This document shows, in pieces, positions 1 through 11,225 of a DNA stretch of 64,000 bases (its first letter is position 1; each line of letters starts with the position of its first letter). Source of the stretch: Oasisia sp. SBJ-2009. Its lineage: Eukaryota > Annelida > Polychaeta > Sabellida > Siboglinidae. The stretch spans positions 15,644,915 to 15,708,914 of the forward strand of contig OZ024857.1 of the NCBI GenBank assembly GCA_964017155.1, given 5' to 3'. A program made the position numbers and the translations under genes. The notes beneath the pieces are model-generated. The model worked only from the letters and a program-made list of their open reading frames with translations, did no database searches and was not told the origin of the DNA.

Positions 1-155
1 TGATGTACTCACACTGCACCATACTCATTGTCACATTACTGTCACATGACATACTTACATTATGCCTTTCTCGACTGTTATATGCTGTACTTACATTGTG
101 CCATACTCGATAGACAGACCTCTGTGGTATAAATAACTTTGTCATCCTATTTGCA

Positions 156-338
156 CACAAAGAAATACACAAATTTACTTGGATCTCACCTAACCAAAGA
201 GACAAGAAACAAATTGACCACCTTCTCATCAGTGGCAAATGGCGATGATCCTTACAAGATGTACGTTTTAGAAGAGGAGTGGATGTAGGCAGCGATCACC
301 GCCTTGTTGTCACACACATCAGACTGAACACCGATTAG
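156..338 (+). mobile_element. LINE endonuclease fragment, RTE-like
   Basis: One frame over these bases reads as the C-terminal third of the apurinic-type (EEP family) endonuclease of an RTE-like non-LTR retrotransposon. Visible pieces are TWISP, then QIDHLLI, then VRFRRGVDVGSDHRLVV. In the family this segment holds the late Asp-His catalytic pair (here the SDH) of the enzyme that nicks target DNA before reverse transcription. A TGA interrupts the frame between KWR and SLQDV, and a TAG follows the domain. No start codon or reverse transcriptase follows in this orientation, so it is a dead fragment. The family match rests on recalled motif patterns, not on a search. Confidence 0.72.
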
Positions 339-829
339 GCTGTTGAAATGGGTCGATGTCTCCAAGCTGAAAGATGCTGGCATCAAACCAGTACTGCAGT
401 ATTAGGACAGAAAGAGGAAACACAATGACTGGCTGAGTGGAGTAATGTGGGCGACAACAAAATATCTCATCAGTTTACTTACAAACCTTGACCTTTCGAC
501 TGTGTGAATGTTTGGTCAGGATACAACAAAGTATGTCATGAATTACCTTACAAACCTTTTTCTCTGACTATAAAATCAATGATTCTGCAAACATGAAATT
601 TGTAATGAAATGATGAAGTTTTTCTTACAATGTTTACACAGATATTACGTTACAGGTACCAAATCAGAACCTGTAGCAATGCTTCATGTGTGGTTAATAA
701 TTACATTTGTGTATGTGAAATTTGGATAGATGACTCTCTTACAGTATGTGAGATGTTTAAAGAAGCTTGCCTGAGTGCATCTTAAACATTGCATTACCAT
801 AACACATGCATAGACAGAAACAAAAATTT
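339..829. other. No recognisable feature
   Basis: AT-rich single-copy-looking DNA between the LINE fragment and copy A of the 2.7-kb repeat. I see no gene or internal repeat here. Confidence 0.5.
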
Positions 830-856
830 CTCTTCGCGGTGAATGTGTTTGTGGTG

Positions 857-906
<50 letters not shown>
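857..906. repeat. (TG)n microsatellite
   Basis: Uninterrupted TG/GT dinucleotides followed by a GC-richer GTGCGTGCGCGCG tract, near the start of repeat copy A. Copy B has a longer TG run at the same place, so the tract belongs to the element. Confidence 0.95.
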
Positions 907-907
<1 letters not shown>

Positions 908-2339
908 CGTGCGTGCGTGCGCGCGTTAGTGTGCGTGCGTGTGCGTGGTGTGACTGCACATACGGGCGGCGCTGTCTTGTGAAGAGAGCTGCGTGAGCCT
1001 TATTTTCAACATGACACGACATCGATATGGGACGTGTTGACAATTTTTGCGGCGACGTTTGCAATTTCTCGGTTGTCGGATATTGACCTCGGAAGACAAG
1101 ACGGGGGCGCTGCATTGGAGGAGAGGGTGGGGGGTGGTAGTGTTTTGATACCTGTTCGCGGCGACGTTCACAACTGAAGAATGTTCATGGCGGAACGTCT
1201 ATATTATATATCTATATTTAGGCGCACTTCACCATCGAAGCGTATAGGGGATGTTATTCTAATTAAAACATTGCGAGGCACAATTGCGACGATCTATCCA
1301 TCAATACACCCTAGATATGTGGCCGCTTCGTCGTCAACAATCTGCATCCCAAACCGAAAAAGAAATAATTCTCAATCGCCACACGGAAGATCGTCGACCA
1401 TCTTGAAATATTGTTTTATTACCTAACAAAATGATACATCGAATGACGAAAAAGACACCGTCGACAATCAACCAGTCATTTAGATTAGACATGATACATA
1501 TCTGGTTAAAATAACTGACAGTTGAAGATGGCGGGTAAGCCATGGAAGGAATCTGCAAGCCGGCGAACCTCCAACCCCTTTCGGGGAGGAGGAAGTCTGA
1601 TTTCCCAATGCTCCAACAGCGAAAGGAGTTTACTCTCCTCCCGACCATGGTTACCGAAAATAAATTACACCGATCTACACCTTATGACACCCTAATATTT
1701 AACGTCCGATAATTGTGAGTAAAGTCAATGTAACGTAAGTTCGGCAGCCGCTTCAATAACTTGAATGGAATCCGATGTCTCTTCCCGTGCGGCCGACGTT
1801 CAATATGAATTAAAGCCTCTTCGAGTTCCAATCCGATGGCCGTATCGCGCGCGTCGTATAGTTTTCAGGGCCTAGACTCAATAGTCCACATCTCGATGTC
1901 ACCGTGGCCGTTTGCTACAACAACATTGAAGCGATTTAATAGTAAGTAGATATTAGTAAATTAGATATTAGAAAATTTTCATTTTCACAAATAATAGTAA
2001 ACTAAAGGAACAGATTATCAGCTGATTGTGTAGGTGCTAGTAGTGTTAATATATTTAAAAATAAAATCGACATATACCTAAGACGGGCGGGGTATACTTA
2101 GATAGATAGGTTGGACTCTCGATAAGCCAAACGGCTTCCTTGAGGCTTGTCCACCTGCCATCTAGAGTTGATTCTCTAGGTGGCAATCTTGTTAAATCTT
2201 GTTAAAAAGTGTATCGATAACGAGCAGCTATAGATGGCGAGTAAGAAAACGACAAAAGAAGTGAGAAAACTGACCTACAGCGGATCCATTTCGCCTTACA
2301 TTACATCTTACATACATCTTACGCCCTTCTCGTTGTCTC

Positions 2340-2540
2340 GTTGTTGGGCGGAAACCGCAATCACGTGACCACTAATTGTGAGAATCCGCAGTTGCGCAAT
2401 GCGCAACTTCCTGGCAAAGCAGTGACCGTTTGCGCCTGCGCCCATTCTTATATATCCTGTGCGTGGATGTTCGCGGATCCGTTCGTGTATTTCTCTGTGT
2501 ATTCGTGTTATTTTAAAACATTATACTTTTACCCTTGAAG
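2340..2540 (+). promoter_or_regulatory. Promoter-like module in copy A
   Basis: Sequence shows GGGCGGAAACCGC, the E-box CACGTG, the near-palindrome TTGCGCAATGCGCAA (resembling an NRF-1-type GCGC pair), a GC-rich CGCCTGCGCC and then TATATAT about 45 bp further on. The same order recurs in copy B (14130-14330) and, more diverged, at 15945-16070. Function as a promoter is inference from composition and conservation among copies. Confidence 0.4.
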
Positions 2541-3553
2541 GTAGACTTTTGGGACACTATCCGCCAAGGAAAATACAGAAAACAAATTGAGAGTGTACAT
2601 GTTTTTATGAGAGAGTGCGCGTGAATGTGCGCGCACGCAACAAGTGTGTTCTCTTAAAACCAGAGAGTTATTGGTCGTGAAAATATCATAAAAAATACAT
2701 ATATGTATCACTACGCCGAAGAACCGCAGTGTCCTCGGACTCACACTTGTTTGACAGCTGAATTACCGCACTGGCTGAACAAAAACGTAACTTCTAGTGA
2801 CATAACACAACACAAGACATCGCCAGTTCTCACAGACACACACGTTCAAACAACCTGCATACTGCTAGCTGATGCGTTTGCGAACTCTTTCGTTTCGTCG
2901 GGTAATGGGCTAATGGCACCTTAATATCGCAATAACCCCTCTCGCTCATGAGCACAGAGCACAGTTGATTTTCCCATTGGAGGTCATATTAACGCTTTGT
3001 CGATTATAAAGAAACTGTACCAGAGAAATGTTATGTTATGCTCATCGCGTTTCGCCAAAGTCACATACCTCTAGCTCTCTTGAAATGCAAGCATGTGCGT
3101 TGCCCGTCAATATGATCAAATTTACCACGTATTTCTGCATCCGCAGGGTCGTATATGAAAAGGTTAAAAATCGCTGTGGTAATTAAAGACTGCCTAACAT
3201 GCATCATTACATTGCAGATACATCGTATCAATTAATATACAGGTGTGTCTGCTTTATTGTACTCATTTAACTTCATAATGGCTATTCAAAATGTTAAGTA
3301 ACACAATTTTTTTGGGAAGGCCTAATACTTTCACATGAGTCAGACCAAGAAGCCTAAATCTCTTCTGACCCCTCGTCGTAGTCGGTCAATGGGGTGCAAC
3401 CATGTCACGGTGCCCGACACATTTCTCGCATCTAGGAGAAACTTGGCAGGAAATCAAAGAATAGCTAGTAAGGTCGTCGGACGGACGACACCTGCAATTC
3501 GCTACTGGCATCACTTGACTCAATGCTATTTCCAAACATATTTTGGTGACAGT

Positions 3554-3887
3554 AACTTATTTATTCCAATATGTGATAAATAAACTTCTTATGGGCAAGG
3601 GGAAATTATAAGACGACCGAGGGAGCACACTGTCTCTGTCGTCGCGTGTCTACGCTGAGCTGCCGATGTGATGCTCTGTTGGGGTGAAGTAATTCCGCTG
3701 TGACACGTCGCAAATAGTCAGCGGGCCTTGTCGCCAGCCAGCTATGACGGATATAGCCACACTCTCGATATGTTTCTCGTCCGACACTTGCTTATAGGCT
3801 GCTTAGAAGTGTTCGTGATTGTCATTGTAACAACTGGCTGCGGGAAACAATGGGCTTCCCTACCACCGACATACTGAACTGTTCCTA
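3554..3887. other. No recognisable feature
   Basis: Sequence after the end of repeat copy A. I find no gene, and it does not continue the A/B match. Confidence 0.45.
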
Positions 3888-3986
3888 TGTGGCGTCTTCG
3901 TCGTCAACAAGCTGCATCCCAAACCGAAAAAGAAAGAAGTCTCAATCGCCACACGGAAGATCGTCGGCCATCTTGAAGTATTGCAT
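3888..3986 (+). repeat. Partial copy C of the 2.7-kb repeat
   Basis: About 100 bp matching copy A 1318-1410 and the equivalent part of copy B, including CTTCGTCGTCAACAA and CACACGGAAGATCGTCG. It is a truncated or rearranged fragment of the same family. Confidence 0.8.
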
Positions 3987-4275
3987 GCATGTGGTGGTGA
4001 ACCGTCTCATATGCTTGTTTGGCCCGATTATGGTGATAACTGCCAAAAAAGTATTATTTTCTAGCAGCTTATAAAGTATTGTATAGTTTATTTTTATTAG
4101 TTGTTCGATAATAAATAGTTTCAATGATATCTAATAGAGCGATCGTCTCATCTTTGATAATTTGAATTTTCGTTGGGAGTACCTGAACGCACTAACTATG
4201 CATACCTTTTCGTAACTGATCTATTTAAAGGTTATTTTGGGTAACATAGCGCAGTTGTAATAACGTGTGTGCACA

Positions 4276-4899
<624 letters not shown>

Positions 4900-5079
4900 T
4901 TTTGCACCGGGCGATGGTCATGGGGCGTGGCAGAGACTGGCTGTCCACGCACGTGTGACTGTCTGTCGAACGATCATGGAATGTGCCGATTATGTTGCGG
5001 GGAGCAAGTCAAACTCGAAATAAGCGCATTTAACATGTTCTAAGCTGATACAGTTCTAAGCAATGGTTTAATATGAAAG
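4900..5079. other. Spacer between palindrome and inverted-repeat arm
   Basis: Single-copy-looking DNA. The large inverted-repeat match may extend into it, but the mate sequence lies beyond the end of the window. Confidence 0.4.
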
Positions 5080-5545
5080 AAATGAGATTACTAATAACAT
5101 TGAAAGTCTTCGAAAAAGCATCGATTGACGGCTTGTCTCTCCGACTAGATTACACGGACGTGAAACAGCACCATGACATTTAAGGTGGGTAAAGGCGGAG
5201 CAGAACTACATACTCTTTAAGGTGTATACCCAGCCAATACACTGCTAAGAAGGTCCACTTGACTCTATGCTCTTTAATTAATTGCATAACTTGTTTGACA
5301 GAGAGAGATTATATTTTAGTTGTAATATCTACAATGTTAAGACATCCGTCAGCAAATGGGTTTAATAGTGATTCTCTTTTCAAAGCCACGGGCTTACTGT
5401 TCCAAAGAAATGGATATGCCATTGTTTTATATTTTTCCACCTTTTTTAATTGTTTGGTAGTGAGGTAAGACTCCCTAGTTACCAAATGGAGCCGCACAGC
5501 ACAGATTGCAAGGTGATATTTTATAAACTGACACATTTTTCCTAG
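5080..5545 (-). mobile_element. L1/Tx1-like LINE C-terminal fragment (left arm)
   Basis: The minus-strand frame shows FLWNSKPVALKRESLLNP, then GCLNIVDI, then further on a WTFLAVYWLGIHL stretch in a shifted frame. This resembles the region after the reverse transcriptase core in L1/Tx1-type LINEs (the 'FxWN...GGL..D' block). The right inverted arm carries the same protein in better order at 63430-64000 on the plus strand. Frameshifts are present near 5310. No polymerase active site is inside this fragment. Confidence 0.7.
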
Positions 5546-5547
5546 GA

Positions 5548-5576
5548 ATTGATACTGCGCTATATAAGAAGTTACC
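5548..5576 (+). repeat. SINE tail remnant
   Basis: The motif TACTGCGCTATATAAGAAG matches the 3' tail of the SINE family seen at 35656. The right inverted arm has a SINE at the equivalent place (63190-63450) in the mirrored orientation, so this may be all that is left of the same insertion in the left arm. Confidence 0.45.
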
Positions 5577-5721
5577 TTTACCTTTTGTTAACTGAACACC
5601 CCCGCCAACGTCTAAGCCACACACTAAAGGTTTTCCATTTTTGAGATTGGCGAACTGTCAACCCCACATATCGCTCCACCCAGGCAGGCAAAACTGTCTC
5701 TTTGCTTAAGCTTCTTCCCAT

Positions 5722-5871
5722 CCAGGAGCCGTATTCATGTCGAGCAGATAAACTACCCAGAGGTAAATGACGTAACCGCCGATAGGAGTACAGAATCATG
5801 TGCCGTTATCCGGCGGAGAGGGTTATTCCGGGTAGGAAGGCTTAACCGGGCGACGTGAATACGGTTCCTGG
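5722..5871. mobile_element. Small MITE-like element with 21-bp TIRs
   Basis: CCAGGAGCCGTATTCATGTCG at 5722 is the inverse of the bases ending at 5871 (two mismatches in 21). The interior of about 110 bp is also partly self-complementary. Size and ends fit a miniature inverted-repeat transposable element. No clear target duplication is visible. It occurs only in the left inverted arm. Confidence 0.6.
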
Positions 5872-5879
5872 TATATGTA

Positions 5880-6440
5880 TAGCTCTTTCCTTCTATATCC
5901 CACTCACAATACCTCCGTCTTAACCAAGCGTACTCTCAATCCATGTATGCTGAAAATATCTTTCCACTCTATCAACTGTTATTGGAGATTTGCTTCCCCA
6001 TCCTCTACCACTACCAGGCCAACTGCGTACAATAGTTTTTTGGAGTACGACTTTTATACAAATCTTTCTGCTTATCAGTTCCACCACAGCGATAAACAAT
6101 AATGGGCTCAAGGCGCTCCCCTGTGTCAGGCCAACATTTACTTTGGACTCTCGTGACACTCCCGGTCCACACAGCTCCCTGCTCTTCGTGTCTCCTCCAC
6201 CAATCTTCCACAAATCTGACCTCCCCCTGGGACCTCTATCCATATCAGTGTTCCCATTGTCATTTCTCTTGGGATTGTAGCATAGGCCTTCTCCATGTCT
6301 AAGAATCTAATTGCCATATCCTCCTGTCCTTCCAGTTTCTTCTAAACTACATACCTCATGGCAAACATCCCTTCCGTTGTTCCTCTTCCTTTTCTAATAT
6401 CCAACTGTTCTGCAACGATTCCCCTTACACTACTGCTCTT
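5880..6440 (-). mobile_element. RTE-like LINE reverse transcriptase fragment
   Basis: Minus-strand frames read, in order, a GMFAM piece, EKAYATIPREM, then CGPGVSRESKVNVGLTQ and GSALSPLLFIAVVELISRK. These are the fingers and palm blocks of an RTE-like non-LTR reverse transcriptase. The first catalytic Asp of the family falls in the segment read here as LDMEKAY, and the QGSALSP turn precedes the YADD block. The YADD box itself is not found. The frame changes several times and carries stops. It lies only in the left inverted arm, so the insertion or its loss postdates the arm duplication. Confidence 0.75.
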
Positions 6441-6872
6441 ATTCTGCCATCCACGATTTTTTCCAGCAACATATGCCTTAGCAACGTAGTGCCTCTATTT
6501 TTCCTGGGCCATGCACATCTCCGTTTCTTTTCTATATTCGGACTATCAGCCCCAGTATGCATTCCTCTGTGAACTTCCCCTCTCTCTTGCAGGTGTTCGG
6601 CAATTTTTTGTGTCTATCATATTCCAACTCGCTCAGCCACCGCCAGCATCTCTACTCGCACTTCATCAATGCTGTTTATCTTTCCGACTAGGCCTACACG
6701 ATAAACAGTAAGAATGGCTCAGGCTGTGACAAGTTTCATAAAGCTTGCATTACCTCCCACCACTGTAAACCATTTACTGCGAAGCATGTCCCCTGGGAAG
6801 ATGTTTTTTTTTTCAACCACAACAGTTATGAATTACACATCACAGTATTGGTGGAAAGGGATATGTTTCAAA

Positions 6873-6883
6873 ACACACACGCC

Positions 6884-6915
<32 letters not shown>

Positions 6916-6984
6916 TGCACTAGCACGCACACGCACTAGCACGCACGCGCACGCACACGCACACGCACACGCACACGCACACGC

Positions 6985-7034
<50 letters not shown>
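6873..7034. repeat. (CGCA)n then (CA)n tract
   Basis: Alternating purine-pyrimidine run: CGCA repeats, CACGCA repeats, then pure CA. A mirrored but differently expanded tract lies at 62486-62815 in the right arm. Confidence 0.95.
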
Positions 7035-7039
<5 letters not shown>

Positions 7040-7229
7040 ATACCATTGTGATTATTAGTTAAACCGTTCCTTTAGCATTTTAGCAAATAGATGAAAGAAA
7101 TGCATAATAATACATGAGTGGCGTTGCAATCCCTTATCGTTCTCATGCGCAATGTGTCAGAGTGAACACGTTGGTTGTTTGTCTCTCTTTGTCTGTCTCC
7201 CTGCTAACATACCTCCTTTCTTTTAAACA

Positions 7230-7279
7230 TACTAAACATTGTCTATCTCCCTTCCTCCCTGCCTGGCCGCCCCTGTCCA

Positions 7280-7355
<76 letters not shown>

Positions 7356-7390
7356 CTCCCTCTCCCTCTCCCTCTCCCTCTCCCTCACTT
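7230..7390. repeat. (CCCTGT)n and (CCCTCT)n hexanucleotide tract
   Basis: About 14 copies of TCCCTG are followed by about six of TCCCTC. The mate in the right arm (about 60800-60960) is only an irregular purine-rich stretch on the other strand, so the hexamer expansion arose in the left arm after duplication. Predicted Leu-Ser or Gly-Gln polypeptides here are repeat translations. Confidence 0.9.
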
Positions 7391-8757
7391 TGCTTAATCG
7401 CTACTATTTCCCTTATCACTTTCCCTCTACACCCCTCTTCCTCCATATCCACCAATCCTTTTCACCCCTCCCATCATTCTAATTAAGCCGCAATTCAGTA
7501 CGGTCATGGGTATTTGCACATTCGACAAGAAGAATGAAACTACTTGTGCAAGGCAACCTGGTTTTGTCCGTCGGTAATACCTGACATGTTTCATTGTCAA
7601 TTAACACAGACAATGCAAAGCTTCACTGCCGTGGACATTCTTAGCCTGACGTGAGGCCTCCGACAATGGTATGTTCTTGGTCCCGCGCAAGAAAGCAACG
7701 TATGATTAGTAATCTCTGTCGCGTTGCACCTGAGAGTTGCTACAAACAAATGATGACTTAAGCGTTCGATCGAAAGCATGGATTCGTCGAAGTGCAGTTG
7801 TATTCGAAATGCAGTTCTTCTGGTTTTCTGTACAAGACCAACTTTACGTGTTTATGGATGGTTCGTGTTGGGTTGGGTGCAGCGTATTATATGATATTCA
7901 ACAAACGATACGCATTTGACGCTTTGACAGTTGTTCTCGAATGAGCTGCACATGTTGCAGTTTGGCAGTCACCAAAAATTGGGATATATAGCTAGACGCC
8001 AAAAAAGAGAGCGACGACTGCTACAGACAATTACTTTGAGGTAGGTAGACTATGTGTGTAATGTTGTTATTGTAATTAGAACGGGAATATGCAATTGTTG
8101 GTAGAACATCACATATATTGCCATGTGGTACAGTGCCGACATTCTATATTGCTAACTTGCATAGTCAAACCAGCACGCATACGGAAGGCTAAAATTGTTA
8201 TCATTATGCATAAATGTTAGCGTCACTCTACTGTGAATATAATTACGCAGATAACCCATGTATCGTTAATCAAAACATTACTTAGGAACATATTTGATAT
8301 ATATAGATGCACTTGCTGATTTGCGTCGATATAAATCGTAGGTAAGCACTGTATTTATTTATTAAATAAAATAACAAATAACTAATAGGTTTTAATCCAC
8401 CCCGGTTTGTTATCTTAAATTATGAATCCTTATATACCAATGCGAGTTATATTATTCACTGCGTTTAAAAATAATGCCTTATTTATTTTTATGAAGGCGA
8501 AAACGTCGGCTATGTGTGCGCCATATTGTTGCCCAACTTCCGCTATATAACCACGACTCTGCTTAAGTCAACATTAATAATTATAATTATGCATGTTAAC
8601 ATGTTTGATGTATCATATGATATAGTATGACATATAAGCGAAGTTATAAAGTAATGCTACAACATAAATAACGTCAGATGTATCAGCTTGCGTGTCTTAC
8701 AAGTTGACACCACAATTTCACCAGCTACGACTCGACATGGGTTTATAAGCAAACAAA

Positions 8758-8919
8758 ATGGCTACCTTCATTGCAACTGAGTGTTTCGACCGCACGTGGC
8801 GGAAGGGGGTACCAGTGACGCTCATCCTATGGAGGTCACAACCTGTCTGGCGCACAGGGGTTTGGGCCAGGTATTTCCCTCCCATAGGAACACTTCCGGC
8901 GGAATTCGGTCAGTTGTGA
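8758..8919 (+). CDS. 53-aa open frame in the most conserved part of the arms
   Basis: This short frame starts at ATG in an AAAATGG context and ends at TGA. The product begins MATF and contains FDRTWRKGVPV and a Trp-rich RSQPVWRTGVWARYFPP. The mate in the right arm (59300-59461, minus) has the same length and the same stop, with only two base differences, both amino-acid changing (Ile to Thr, Phe to Val). There is no family I recognise. The surrounding 300 bp is equally conserved beyond the stop codon, so coding is one explanation among several (exon, promoter, structured RNA, gene conversion). It may well not be translated. Confidence 0.25.
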   Translation: MATFIATECFDRTWRKGVPVTLILWRSQPVWRTGVWARYFPPIGTLPAEFGQL

Positions 8920-9055
8920 GGGAGTAAGGATTGTGACCAACCGTGCCAGGGAACGTTATGAGGAGCAACCGATGAGGTATCTCTGGCCGAACTAGTTACA
9001 TTAGATTGTACTACAGGCTATGTACACAGTGTCTCCCACTTCCTTATTCCCTCTT
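8758..9055. other. Conserved GC-richer island, left arm
   Basis: About 298 bp with only about 8 mismatches and no indels against the mate at 59164-59461, while other parts of the arms differ by about 10 percent with indels. It contains an E-box CACGTG and a poly-T run just beyond it. The role is unknown. Confidence 0.6.
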
Positions 9056-9605
9056 TTTTTGTATTGAATATTAACTAAATTCAAAGCTTGTATTGTGTTC
9101 TATTCAAGTGTTTCAACAGCTTTTTGAATGTTTAACTTGAAAACATATTTTCTGTTGTTTTAATCATACACAACAACTCAGCTTCAAGATAAGCTTTAGT
9201 TAATTTGTTGCACGTACGTAAATAGCTAAGATACAATAACTGTTACTATTTAAATATACTACTACATCTCTAATCGTCAATAAATAAATAAATCGAACTA
9301 TAATATATTAATAATAATACATTCAATGTATGAATAAATATTTGCGATCATTCAATGTTAAGATACTTGTTAAAATCTGGTTACGTTTATTTATACATGT
9401 ATATGTTATCTAGTATAACCTTTGGTTATAATCTTTTAAATGAGATATTCATTAATGTTAAAATAATATTTTTCTTAATAATTAAGAAACACAGTAAATA
9501 CAAATACTACTACCCAGTCAGTATAATAGCGTACATTACCACCCTTTCATACGTGTACAAAACACGTGACAAAGTACCTGCATCAGTAAAACAACTAACA
9601 CTATG

Positions 9606-10195
9606 ACACTGTATAACGAAAATATCGAAGATATCTTAAATAAATATGGGAACGTGTCTGTTTCAAAATAATGTTACTCGTCCTCAGAGCGGTCAACTGT
9701 CGTGGACCAGTGTACTTGCGTGACCTTATTTGCATCTACACGCCAACCAGAGCACTTCGCTCAGAGGGAACCAAACAGCTTAAAAGACCTAAAACAAATT
9801 GCAAAGCTGGAGATGCGAGTTTCCCCGCAGCTGCTCCGGACCTGTGGAACAGCCTACCGTTCTCATTACGAGAACTATGCAATGAGAACTGTTTTAAGAA
9901 TGCCTTAAAGACGCTCTATTTTAAACAATACTTTGGCTGATGCAGAAATAATTAAATGGAAGAGACAATGCACCGAAGAGAACATTACTTCTGCCTAAAT
10001 GACCGTGTGTTGTGTTTTTAGCCTTTCTATTAGTCTGTCTTTATGCACTTTTATATAATATACAGTTAATTTTGTTTTAGTTATACATTTGGGTAATTAG
10101 TTTTAAGAACATGTTATCATGTACATATAAAGAGCCCTGAATAGTTTTTAAGCAAGATTTGGCGCTATATAAGTTTATTTTATTTATTTAAAAAA
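9606..10195 (+). mobile_element. L2-like LINE 3' end
   Basis: The plus-strand frame from 9671 to 9940 reads TPTRALRSEG, then DASFPAAAPDLWNSLPFSL, then NALKTLYFKQYF. This is the typical C-terminus of CR1/L2-group LINE ORF2, after the polymerase. The stop is followed by about 250 bp of 3' UTR ending in TTGGCGCTATATAAGTTTA and TTTA repeats, the usual L2-like tail. Upstream polymerase is missing, which is the normal 5' truncation of such copies. The right inverted arm lacks it, so it inserted after the arms arose. Confidence 0.8.
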
Positions 10196-10772
10196 AAAAT
10201 ATTTATGTTCACTTGCATAGTTTAGGGTAATGTCGGTTCAGTGTTGTGTGTGGCAGGTTCATACCCTGCTGGTGTTCCTTATGCAAACACTACATGTTGT
10301 GTGCACACACATTGATTCCATTTAATAAGTTTAACTGGTTTTGTGATATTTTAGAAATGCAATTAACTACTCTATGCATAAGCAGGAATATGAATTGTTT
10401 CTTTGTAAATGTTGTGCATCTTGATTGCCAAACAAAGAGCGATTAATATCCAATTCACACAAGTTCAACGTAAGACCTACATGTGGGCTGTAAAAGAAAG
10501 CAGATAACATGTTCCTCGCTGGCAGAATCATATGGCCAGCATCAGAGTTCTACCAGGTTATCAAGTTACACAAGAATCATAACTCTTGTAAAGGTTAGCG
10601 TAGAATATGTTGAGGACTGCAGTAGCGATATCAAAATATCGTAGTTACAAGAAGTCAAGGATGTAAGTATAGCCTATATCCCAGTGGTAGACCATGTGCT
10701 GAAGAAACCTCATGTTTCAGACTGCTGCTATGAGAAAAATGGAGACTTCAATCTGACATATATCATGATTGG

Positions 10773-10853
10773 CTAGCGAGAGAGAGAGAGATAGAGAGGC
10801 AGAGAGAGAGGTGGTATCCACAACAGAAGAGAGTACACTGGGTGAGTGTTGCT

Positions 10854-10906
<53 letters not shown>

Positions 10907-11225
10907 TGGTTACAAAGTGATCGAGAGAGGGATAGTGCACATGTCTGAAAAGTGACGGATAACATGGCTGAAAAAAGAGAGAGAGGGAGAGGTGGCATCC
11001 ACAACAGAAGAGAGTAAAGTGGGTGAGAATGGCTGATGAGAGTGAGAGAGAGAGAGACAGAGAGAGAGACATACAGAGAGAGAGAGAGAGAGAGACAGAG
11101 ACAGAGAGAGAATGAGAGATCGAAAGAAAGAGAGGATAGTGTACATGTCTGAATAGTGACAGTGGACGTGGCTGAAGAGAGAGAGGGAGAGAGATAAAGA
11201 GAGAGAGAGCCAGATAATGAGGTAG
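10773..11225. repeat. (GA)n array with higher-order repeat
   Basis: Purine-rich strand built of GA runs. Non-GA segments such as ATCCACAACAGAAGAGAGTA and CATGTCTGAA recur with a spacing of about 180-215 bp, giving two or more long units. The mirrored CT array is at 56200-56770. Poly-Leu/Ser frames on the minus strand are low-complexity translations, not genes. Confidence 0.9.

Larger units (their letters stand above)
830..3553 (+). repeat. 2.7-kb dispersed repeat, copy A
   Basis: This block matches copy B (12855-15523) in the same orientation over most of its length. Both begin at TCTTCGCGGTGAATGTG followed by a (TG)n tract and both stop matching after TTTTGGTGACAGT. Copy A has extra DNA at about 1560-1600 and 1940-2220, and lacks about 180 bp that B has near 14440-14620. 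No long frame is shared by both copies, so it is probably a non-autonomous element or part of a larger one. Inside lies a promoter-like module (2340-2540) with an E-box CACGTG, the near-palindrome TTGCGCAATGCGCAA and a TATATAT. I cannot assign it to a class: there are no visible terminal inverted repeats and no TG...CA ends. Confidence 0.85.

Noticed and set aside
684..1171. Two minus-strand frames with His-Thr runs, also seen in copy B at 12800-13186
   Set aside because: They cross the (TG)n tract. The part kept in both copies has several changes and an indel-prone repeat, and resembles no protein family.
7114..7482. Leu-Ser and Gly-Gln/Arg-Glu repeat proteins
   Set aside because: Translations of the hexamer array. 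The mirrored arm does not keep the frame.
7597..7779. 60-aa minus-strand frame with a 61-aa mate at 60465-60650
   Set aside because: The two arms share only the start of the protein. Indels put the rest in different frames, so coding is not conserved.
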